Shown: positions 22,030 to 28,435 of the stretch, in pieces
Numbering within the stretch: position 1 is the first letter of the stretch
How the letters are laid out: each line of letters begins with the position of its first letter
Assembly (NCBI GenBank): GCA_946886065.1
Contig: CAMPHU010000036.1
Coordinates: forward strand, 1-28,435
Direction of reading: 5' to 3'
From: an uncultured Massilia sp.
GTDB taxonomy: Bacteria > Pseudomonadota > Gammaproteobacteria > Burkholderiales > Burkholderiaceae
DNA: 28,435 nucleotides
Made by a program: the position numbers and the translations under genes
Notes under the pieces: generated by a model
Database searches by the model: none
The model's input: the letters and a program-made list of their open reading frames with translations, nothing else
Told to the model about the DNA's origin: nothing

Positions 22030-24888
22030 TCAGTTCCCCGTCCCCGCCGATGCGGCGACATGCGCCGCCGCCGGTTTCTCCGGATTGAGCACCACCTGCA
22101 CGTAATTCGCCGTATCGATGTAACGCCGCGCCGCCGCCTGCACGTCCTGGGCGCCGAGCGCCTGCACCTGCCGTTCCACATCCAGGATCGAGGCCGGATC
22201 GGTCCCCTCGGTCAGCGCCGCCTGCAGGTTGGCCACCCAGTACCCGTTCTCGCGCAGCGAGCGCCGGTGATTCTGGATCCAGTTGGTCTTGACCTTTTCC
22301 ATCTCCGCCGCGCTCGGCCCCTGTTCCTGCAGGCGCCGGATCTCGGCGAAGGTCGCCGCCAGCACCTTGTCCACGTGCTCGGGACCGGTCGGCAGGCTGA
22401 TGCCGACCGAGTAGTTCCCGTACGGGATCTTGCTCAGCGCGCCGTTCGCGCCGCCGCCGTAAATCAGCGCCATCTGCTCGCGCAGCACCTCGATCAGGCG
22501 CAGGTTGAGCACCTCGACCAGCGCCGCCAGGCGCAGCTGTTGGCTTTCCGAGAACTCGGCCGGCCCGGTGAAATTCAGCGAGATCGTGCTCTTCTGTTCA
22601 AGCCCGCTGCGCACTTCGCGCTTGACCACGCCCGTGACCGGGCGCAGGCCCACATCGCGGTAGGCTACCGGAATGTCCGGCGTCGGCAGGCTGCCGAGGT
22701 AGGTCGCCAGCAGCGGACGGATCGCGTCCGCGTCGAAACTGCCCACCACGATGAAGCTCAGATCCTTGGCGCTGGAAAAGCGCTGCTGGAAGATCTCGAT
22801 GCTGCGGTCGAGGTCGATCTTGGCGTAGTCGTCGGCCTCCAGGGTGCGCGGCGCGCGCGGATGGCCGTTGTACAGGGCGGACACCACCGCGTCGCCGAAG
22901 CGCTTGCCCGGCTGGCCGCTCTGGTTGCGCGCCAGCTCGGCCTGCTTGCCGACATAGGCGCGGAACAGGTCTTCGTCGCGCCTCACCGTCGAGAACTTTA
23001 GCCACAGCAGCTGCAGCATGGTCTCGATGTCCGAGGCCCCGGAGGCGCCCGCCACCAGGTCCGTGTAGCTGCCCAGGCCCACCGTCACGCCGGCGGCCTT
23101 GCCGGCCAGGATCTTGCGCATGTCCAGCGGCGAGAAGTCCTTCATGCCCATGCTGGCCACGATGGCGTTGGCGAAGCGCGCGTTGAGGATGTCCTGGTCG
23201 CCGAACAGGCTCTGGCCGCCGAAGCGCGCGGCGCTCAGCATCACCTGGTCGTTCATGAAGTCGGTGGGCTTGAGGATCACCTTGACGCCGTTCGACAGGG
23301 TCAGGTGGGTCAGCCCGAGCGCCTTGTCGTGGCGCTCGGCCACGATGCTGCCCGGCGCTGGCGGCTTGTCCATCAGGCGCGCGGCCACCGCCTTGTCGTC
23401 GTGCGGCAGGACTGGCTGGCGCGCGGCCTCGGCCACGGCCGCCAGCAGCTGGGCGCCGGTCGGCGCATCCGGCTTGTCCACGCCCGTGTACAGCACCAGC
23501 TTGCCCGAATCCGCTGGAATCGTGCGGCGCGCGTAGGCGTTCATCTCGTCGAGCGAAATGCCGGGCACCAGCTCGCGCACGTAGCGGTATTCGGTGTCGA
23601 TGCCGGGAATCGCTTCGTGCTGCAGGAAGTTGCGGATGTATTCGGCCGCATAGGTGGCCGAGTCGCTCTTGGCGCGCTCGTTCCAGGCCTGCTCGTAGCT
23701 GCGCATCATGTTCTTCTTGGCCCGCTCCAGTTCCTGGGCGCCGAAGCCGTGCCGGCGCGCGCGTTCGTTTTCCTGCACCAGGGCGGCGATCGCCGGCGCC
23801 GCGCCGCGCGGGCCGAGGGCGGCGCTGGCGTTGTAGGAGTGGTAGCGCGGAGTGAGCTTGCCCAGGGCGCTGTTGGCGGCCAGGAAGGGCGGCTCGGGCT
23901 GCTGGGCCAGTGCGCTCAGGCGCTGGTTGAGCATGGCGCCGAACAGGGCCTGCACCAGCTCCTCGCGGTAGGCGCGGATGGTGCCGGGCTCGCGCACCGG
24001 CTGCAGCGGATAGCGGATCAGCACCGAATTGCCGCTCGCTTCATGGTCGAGCACCACCAGCGCCTCGGTGCCGGCGCGCGCGGGAATCGCGGCGTAGTCG
24101 CGGGCGCGCGGCTGCGCCGGATTCTTCAGGCGCGAGAAGTGCGACTTGATCAGGGACTCGGCCCGGGCCGGGTCGATGTCGCCGACCACCACCACGGCCA
24201 TCAGGTCCGGCCGGTACCAGTCGCGGTAGAAGCGCTTGAGCGCCTCCGGCCGGAAGCCGCGCAGCACGTCCTCGCGCCCGATCGGCAGGCGCGCGGCGTA
24301 TTTCGAGCCGTTGAAGATCTTCGGATAGATCTGCTTGCCCATGCGGTCCGACGCCCCTTTGCCCAGGCGCAGCTCCTCGAGCACGATGCCGCGCTCCTTG
24401 TCGATGGCATCCTGGTCGAAGCGCACGCCGTGCGCCCAGTCCTCCAGCACCTGGAAGGCCTTGGCGACGCTGTGCGGCTGGTCGGTCGGAATCGGCAGCA
24501 CGTACACGGTCTCGTCGAACGAGGTATAGGCATTCAGGTCGGCGCCGTAGCCGACGCCGATCGACTGCAGGTAGGACACCAGTTCGTGCTTGCGGAAATG
24601 GGTGCTGCCGTTGAAGGCCATGTGCTCGACGAAGTGGGCCAGGCCGCGCTGGTCCTCGTCTTCCAGGATCGAGCCGGCCTTCACCACCAGGCGCAGTTCG
24701 AGCTTGCGCTCCGGGCGCGCGTTGCGCTGCACGTACCAGGTCAGGCCATTGGCCAGCTTGCCGACCTTGACCTGCGGCCCGACGGGAATGGGATCGTCCA
24801 GCCGCAGGGCGGGCGCGGCGGCGTGGGCCAGCGTGTGCGCGAACAGTAGCGCGGCCAGGCACAGGCCGCGCACGAAATTGTTGCTCAT
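22030..24888 (-). CDS. M16 family zinc metallopeptidase (pitrilysin/insulinase-like), exported
   Basis: This is a 952-residue periplasmic protease. A signal peptide (to about residue 24, ending AHA) is followed by an N-terminal catalytic M16 domain with the inverted zinc motif HFVEH (H85, E88, H89). The expected third ligand is a Glu about 76 residues later in DKERGIVLEELRLG. The second, inactive M16 domain and the C-terminal clam-shell half run to the end (including YNGHPRAPRTLEADDYAKIDLDR-type sequence). The family degrades peptides inside a closed chamber. The ATG at 24888 gives the signal peptide; the reading frame stays open 657 nt further upstream, but that part overlaps the EAL gene and is a shadow. 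It follows the EAL gene by 86 nt. Confidence 0.93.
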   Translation of the reverse strand: MSNNFVRGLCLAALLFAHTLAHAAAPALRLDDPIPVGPQVKVGKLANGLTWYVQRNARPERKLELRLVVKAGSILEDEDQRGLAHFVEHMAFNGSTHFRKHELVSYLQSIGVGYGADLNAYTSFDETVYVLPIPTDQPHSVAKAFQVLEDWAHGVRFDQDAIDKERGIVLEELRLGKGASDRMGKQIYPKIFNGSKYAARLPIGREDVLRGFRPEALKRFYRDWYRPDLMAVVVVGDIDPARAESLIKSHFSRLKNPAQPRARDYAAIPARAGTEALVVLDHEASGNSVLIRYPLQPVREPGTIRAYREELVQALFGAMLNQRLSALAQQPEPPFLAANSALGKLTPRYHSYNASAALGPRGAAPAIAALVQENERARRHGFGAQELERAKKNMMRSYEQAWNERAKSDSATYAAEYIRNFLQHEAIPGIDTEYRYVRELVPGISLDEMNAYARRTIPADSGKLVLYTGVDKPDAPTGAQLLAAVAEAARQPVLPHDDKAVAARLMDKPPAPGSIVAERHDKALGLTHLTLSNGVKVILKPTDFMNDQVMLSAARFGGQSLFGDQDILNARFANAIVASMGMKDFSPLDMRKILAGKAAGVTVGLGSYTDLVAGASGASDIETMLQLLWLKFSTVRRDEDLFRAYVGKQAELARNQSGQPGKRFGDAVVSALYNGHPRAPRTLEADDYAKIDLDRSIEIFQQRFSSAKDLSFIVVGSFDADAIRPLLATYLGSLPTPDIPVAYRDVGLRPVTGVVKREVRSGLEQKSTISLNFTGPAEFSESQQLRLAALVEVLNLRLIEVLREQMALIYGGGANGALSKIPYGNYSVGISLPTGPEHVDKVLAATFAEIRRLQEQGPSAAEMEKVKTNWIQNHRRSLRENGYWVANLQAALTEGTDPASILDVERQVQALGAQDVQAAARRYIDTANYVQVVLNPEKPAAAHVAASAGTGN

Positions 24889-24933
24889 TGGGTTATCCCG
24901 GATGACATGGTCGCAGCATTCTACCCCGGCTCG

Positions 24934-24954
24934 GTGCGCCGGCAGGGGGCGCAC
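24934..24954 (-). other. Hairpin between the EAL and M16 genes
   Basis: GTGCGCC (24934-24940) and GGCGCAC (24948-24954) form a 7-bp stem with a 7-nt loop in the 86-nt gap. There is no T-run. It may mark the 3' end of the EAL transcript or shield the M16 leader. Confidence 0.4.
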
Positions 24955-24974
24955 GGCTGACTCTCCGGTCCACG

Positions 24975-27647
24975 CTATGCCGCCACCCGGCCCGCGGCCA
25001 GCAACTGGGCCATCTCGACGGCGGCGACCGGGCGGCTGTACAGGTAGCCCTGGAACACGTCGCAGCCGATGGTGCCGAGGAAGTCGCGCTGGCCGACCGT
25101 CTCCACGCCTTCGGCGACCACCGCCAGCGACAGGCCCTGGGCCAGGGCGATGGTCGCCTGGGCGATGGCGGCGCTGCGCTGCTCGGTGGTGATGTTGCGC
25201 ACGAATGCCTGGTCGATCTTCAGCTTGTCGAGCGGGAAGCGCGACAGGTAGCGGAGCGAGGAGTAGCCGGTGCCGAAATCGTCCAGCGACAGCGACACGC
25301 CCATCGCGCGCAGCTCCGCCATCTGGGCTTCGACGGCGGTGGAGTCGCCCATCATGACGCTTTCGGTCAGTTCGACCTCGAGCCAGCGCGGCGCCAGGCC
25401 GCTGTCCTGCAGCGCGGCGCGCACCACCGTGGCCACGTTGCCGGCCTTGAACTGGCTGGCCGAGACGTTCACCGCGACGCGTACCGGCGCCAGGCCCGCG
25501 TTTTGCCAGGCGATGCTCTGGAAGCAGGCCTGGCGGATCACCCATTCGCCGATCGGCAGGATCAGGCCCGTCTCCTCCGCCAGCGGGATGAAGTCGGCCG
25601 GCGAGACCTGGCCGATCTCGTCGCTGCGCCAGCGCAGCAGCGCTTCCATGCCGACCACGCGGTCTTCGATGCGCGAGATCTGCGGCTGGTAGTGCAGGGC
25701 CAGTTCCTCGCGCTCGATGGCGTGCCGCAGGCGGGTTTCGAGCGCCAGCCAGCGCAGCGCCTCGGCGTTGATCTCGCCCTTGTAGAAGCGGAAGCCGTTG
25801 CGGCCGGACTGCTTCATGCTGCCCAGCGCCGCGTCGGCGGCCTTGAGCAGTTCGCCCGGGGCGCCGCCGTCGCGCGGGAAGATGCTGATGCCGGCGCTGC
25901 CGGTGATGATGACGTCATGGCCGCCCACCGTGTGCGGCTGGGCGATGGCGTCGATCAGGCGCCGCGCGCAGTGGATGATGGCGTCGGTGTCCGAGCAGCC
26001 GTTGACGATCATGACGAATTCGTCGCCCGACAGGCGCGCCACGGTGTCGGTCGGTCCGGCCACCTCGCTGGCGCGCCGGCCCACTTCGCGCAGCACTGCG
26101 TCGCCGGCGGCGTGCCCGAGGCTGTCGTTGATGCGCGACAGGCGGTCGACGTTCAGCAGCAGCAGGGCGACCTGGCCGCTGCTCTGGCGCGCCTGGGCCA
26201 GCGCCTGCTGCAGGCGGTCGTTGAACAGCGAGCGGTTGGGCAGCAGGGTCAGCGCGTCATGGTTGCTCAGGAAGTCGAGCTGGTGGTGGGCGGCCTTGAG
26301 CGCCGACATGTCGGTGGACACCGAGACGTAGGCGGTCAGCTTGCCCTTGTCGTTGCGCACCGCGCTGATGCTGGTGCGTTCGGGATAGACTTCGCCGTTC
26401 TTGCGGCGGTTCCACAACTCGCCGCGCCACTGGCCGTCCTTTTCCAGGCAGCTCCACATGGCCTTGTAGAAGTCCCCGTTGTGGCGCCCGGAGCGCAGGA
26501 TGCGCGGGTTCTGGCCCATCACCTCGGCCTCGGTGTAGCCGCTGATCTGTTCGAAGGCGGGATTGACGGCCACGATATTGGCGTTCGCGTCCGTCATCAT
26601 GATCGCTTCCTGGGTGCTGTCGAACACCTGGCGCGCCAGTTCGAGCCGGTGCTCGCTGTCGCGCAGCGCGGCGTCGGCCTCGGCGCGCGCGATCGCTTCC
26701 AGCTGGAGCTGGGCGGCGTGGCGCTGCACCACCTCGTACAGGTTCAGGTTCTCGCAGGCCACCGCCAGCTGGGCCGCCAGGGCGGCGGCCCAGCTTTCTT
26801 CTTCATCCGAGAAGGCCGCTGCGCCGGGCCGGCGGCCGCAATACAGCCAGCCGTGCGGGTGGCGCAGGTCGTGCACCTGCAGGCCGAGCAGGTGGCCCAA
26901 CGGCGGGTGGCCGGCGGGCAGGCCGTCGAGCAGGGCGTCGCCCGCGGACAGCCGCAGTGGCGCGCGGGCGCGCAGCAGCGCGCCCGGAAGGCGCGTTTCG
27001 TCCAGCGCCAGGTCCGCCAGCAGGGCGCCGTCGACGCCCTGGGTGGCGAGATGGCGCACGCCGCGCTCGGTGCTCTCCAGCAGGCACAGGGCGGCGACGT
27101 CCGCATCCAGCACCCGCCGCGCGGCGTCGAGGAAGGCCGCCGCCAGCGCTTCGACGCGGCGCTCGCCGACCTGGGCCAGGCAGACCCGTTCCAGTTCGGA
27201 CAGGCGCGCGCACAGGGCGCCAGGCATGCCGGGAACGCGCTCGCCCGCCCCAGGCAGGGGCCTGGCGGGCGCGCCCGCGTGCACACCCAGTTCGGCGCTG
27301 ACCGCTTCCAGGATCTGGTGGGCGTCGGCCGGTTTGCTCAGCACCGTGGAGACGCCGCAGCGCTCGGCCATCGCCACCGTTTCGTGCTCGGCGTACACGG
27401 CCGAAAAGAAGATCACCCTGGTCGCGGCCAGAGCCGGATCGGCGCGCAGCTGCTGGACGAACTCGTAGCCGTCCATGGTGGGCATCAGGATGTCGGTGAT
27501 GATCAGGTCGGGATGGTCGCTCCGCGTCAGGGCCAGGGCCTGGGCGCCGTCTTCGGCCTCCAGCAGGCGATGGCCTGTGTGGCCGAGCAGGGCGCACAGG
27601 AAGGCGCGGTTGCTCGGCCGATCGTCGACGATCAGGATCGTGGCCAT
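24975..27647 (-). CDS. Response regulator with GAF, PAS, degenerate GGDEF and EAL domains (probable c-di-GMP phosphodiesterase)
   Basis: This 890-residue cytosolic signalling protein has a receiver domain (about 1-120) with D8/D9, phospho-acceptor D52 and K105. A GAF-like domain (about 160-300), a short coiled coil, a PAS domain (about 335-450), GGDEF (about 455-620) and EAL (about 630-885) follow. The EAL half keeps the catalytic set: MEALLRW, NVSASQF, ELTES, DDFGTGYSS, KLKID, AEGVET and QGY. The GGDEF half reads SGDEF (540-544), has Asn499 where a metal-binding Asp is expected, and lacks the RxxD inhibitory site (GPTD instead). It therefore probably only binds GTP or is inert, and the net activity is c-di-GMP breakdown. 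The ATG at 27647 begins the receiver fold. No partner histidine kinase is nearby. Confidence 0.93.
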   Translation of the reverse strand: MATILIVDDRPSNRAFLCALLGHTGHRLLEAEDGAQALALTRSDHPDLIITDILMPTMDGYEFVQQLRADPALAATRVIFFSAVYAEHETVAMAERCGVSTVLSKPADAHQILEAVSAELGVHAGAPARPLPGAGERVPGMPGALCARLSELERVCLAQVGERRVEALAAAFLDAARRVLDADVAALCLLESTERGVRHLATQGVDGALLADLALDETRLPGALLRARAPLRLSAGDALLDGLPAGHPPLGHLLGLQVHDLRHPHGWLYCGRRPGAAAFSDEEESWAAALAAQLAVACENLNLYEVVQRHAAQLQLEAIARAEADAALRDSEHRLELARQVFDSTQEAIMMTDANANIVAVNPAFEQISGYTEAEVMGQNPRILRSGRHNGDFYKAMWSCLEKDGQWRGELWNRRKNGEVYPERTSISAVRNDKGKLTAYVSVSTDMSALKAAHHQLDFLSNHDALTLLPNRSLFNDRLQQALAQARQSSGQVALLLLNVDRLSRINDSLGHAAGDAVLREVGRRASEVAGPTDTVARLSGDEFVMIVNGCSDTDAIIHCARRLIDAIAQPHTVGGHDVIITGSAGISIFPRDGGAPGELLKAADAALGSMKQSGRNGFRFYKGEINAEALRWLALETRLRHAIEREELALHYQPQISRIEDRVVGMEALLRWRSDEIGQVSPADFIPLAEETGLILPIGEWVIRQACFQSIAWQNAGLAPVRVAVNVSASQFKAGNVATVVRAALQDSGLAPRWLEVELTESVMMGDSTAVEAQMAELRAMGVSLSLDDFGTGYSSLRYLSRFPLDKLKIDQAFVRNITTEQRSAAIAQATIALAQGLSLAVVAEGVETVGQRDFLGTIGCDVFQGYLYSRPVAAVEMAQLLAAGRVAA

Positions 27648-27652
27648 CAGCG

Positions 27653-27675
27653 CCGCCCTCTCGCAAGGAGGGCGG
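27653..27675 (-). promoter_or_regulatory. Leader hairpin sequestering the ribosome site of the EAL gene
   Basis: On the minus strand CCGCCCTC (27668-27675 reversed) pairs perfectly with GAGGGCGG (27653-27660 reversed), an 8-bp stem with a 7-nt loop. GAGGG is the only good Shine-Dalgarno, about 8 nt before the ATG, so the fold would hide it. Confidence 0.6.
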
Positions 27676-27706
27676 TGCTGGCGCTGGAATATGGAACAGC
27701 CATCAT

Positions 27707-27728
27707 TGGCAACTCCGTGGCAACTCCG
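27707..27728. repeat. Tandem 11-bp direct repeat upstream of the EAL gene
   Basis: TGGCAACTCCG occurs twice with no gap (27707-27717 and 27718-27728). The 11-bp period places both copies on the same face of the helix. It lies 60-80 nt before the EAL start and may be a regulator site or a chance duplication. Confidence 0.5.
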
Positions 27729-28008
27729 ACGGGAGGGCGGCCATGCGTCTTCGTGTGCGAACGGCCGCGATGTCTTTATCATAATCGAGTCGCGCTCAGG
27801 CACGCTAGGATGTTGCGCGCAGAACTTTAAAAAGTAACAATTCGCTGTTGGTAAGCGAGCATCTGTTGCATATTGACAACCCATAGCGGGGCCGCAGCGG
27901 TATCGCGGCGGCGCATCGCCGGCAGTCCTGGGGGCAAACCCGGTTGAAAGCCTGCAAATCCTTTAAAATAGCGGATTACGCATAACCGTCCCGATTCAAG
28001 GAATCCGC
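27729..28008. other. Divergent promoter region between the EAL gene and ribB
   Basis: No gene here. On the minus strand TATGAT (about 27780) is a possible -10 for the EAL gene. On the plus strand TTGAAA (27944-27949) and TAAAAT (27964-27969) are promoter-like, but their 14-nt spacing is short. I looked for an FMN riboswitch before ribB and did not find its conserved segments. Confidence 0.4.
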
Positions 28009-28435
28009 ATGTCTATCTCCAGCACCGAGGAAATCGTTGCCGAACTTCGCGCCGGCCGCATGGTCATTCTGGTCGACGAAGAGGACCGCGAAAATGAAGG
28101 CGACCTCGTGCTCGCCGCCGATTTCGTCACTCCCGAAGCGATCAACTTCATGATCCGCCACGCGCGCGGCCTGGTGTGCCTGACCCTGACCGAAGAGCGC
28201 TGCGACGAGCTGGCGCTGCCGATGATGACCTCGAAGAACGGCACCTCGTTCGGGACCAATTTCACCGTGTCGATCGAAGCGGCCGAAGGCGTCACCACCG
28301 GCATCTCGGCGGCCGACCGCGCGCGCACCATCCAGGTGGCCGTCAACAAGGGCACCACCCCGGACGACCTGGTGCAGCCTGGCCACATCTTCCCGCTGCG
28401 CGCCCAGAAGGGCGGCGTGCTGATGCGCGCCGGCC
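28009..28435 (+). CDS. ribB: 3,4-dihydroxy-2-butanone-4-phosphate synthase, RibB or RibBA (partial)
   Basis: This enzyme converts ribulose 5-phosphate to 3,4-dihydroxy-2-butanone 4-phosphate and formate, the four-carbon precursor of riboflavin. The first 142 residues are present; the gene runs off the window end. The acidic active-site loop [13 protein letters not shown] is near residues 22-34. It is followed by [40 protein letters not shown] and [10 protein letters not shown], all family signatures. AAGGAA lies about 5 nt upstream of the ATG. Whether a GTP cyclohydrolase II (RibA) half follows cannot be seen; in betaproteobacteria it is often fused. Confidence 0.95.
   Translation, partial: MSISSTEEIVAELRAGRMVILVDEEDRENEGDLVLAADFVTPEAINFMIRHARGLVCLTLTEERCDELALPMMTSKNGTSFGTNFTVSIEAAEGVTTGISAADRARTIQVAVNKGTTPDDLVQPGHIFPLRAQKGGVLMRAG

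Noticed and set aside
24889..25545. N-terminal extension of the M16 protease frame
   Set aside because: The extension lies opposite no gene but inside the EAL coding sequence in another frame, has low-complexity Arg/Gly/Pro content, and the signal peptide starts at 24888.
25503..27830. A 775-residue plus-strand open frame opposite the EAL gene
   Set aside because: Gln/His/Asp/Gly-rich antisense shadow; the minus strand has five recognisable domains.
27838..28008. Possible FMN riboswitch before ribB
   Set aside because: The conserved GGGGCAGGGTGAAATTCCC-like and other RFN segments are not present in the leader.

Overview
The window is high-GC chromosomal DNA from a betaproteobacterium, most likely an Oxalobacteraceae member of the Massilia/Telluria/Duganella type. 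This is inferred from the complete ybgC-tolQRAB-pal-cpoB cluster followed by tRNA-Lys, from the glyA-nrdR-minor pilin-ribD-ribE-ribBA order, and from overall codon use. No database search was possible, so the genus is an inference. I see no phage, insertion sequence, CRISPR array or toxin-antitoxin pair, and no clearly new multi-gene system. The most unusual material lies in regulatory RNA structure, a few small lineage-specific exported proteins, and one AT-rich gene-free stretch.

Layout. Positions 1-5,900 are nearly all on the minus strand: a repeat-rich lipoprotein, an operon of a histidine phosphatase and NAD(P)H-hydrate dehydratase (nnrD), a cystine-type DAACS symporter, a 63-residue membrane-anchored protein, and a small exported four-cysteine protein. 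Positions 5,896-6,620 form an AT-rich gene-free segment, followed by a plus-strand cysteine-rich lipoprotein and a bidirectional terminator. Positions 7,337-12,693 hold the minus-strand envelope operon ybgC-tolQ-tolR-tolA-tolB-pal-cpoB, with tRNA-Lys(UUU) directly downstream. Then come an exported protein of unknown function (+) and a YdfG-type short-chain dehydrogenase (-).

From 14,650 the plus strand carries a sigma70-like promoter, a ZTP (pfl) riboswitch, glyA and nrdR, which links one-carbon and deoxynucleotide metabolism. Next is a tightly coupled minor pilin operon, pilV-pilW-pilX-pilE-fimT, with no pilY1, and then ribD and ribE. Two minus-strand genes, a two-domain M16 zinc protease and a REC-GAF-PAS-GGDEF-EAL c-di-GMP protein, separate these from the 5' part of ribB/ribBA, which runs off the window end.

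Functional themes. The Tol-Pal genes build the proton-driven trans-envelope machine used in outer-membrane constriction. The pilins initiate or prime type IV pili. The EAL protein probably lowers c-di-GMP, because its GGDEF half has lost key residues. The rib genes supply flavins. Several 5' leaders contain hairpins touching or hiding the ribosome binding site.
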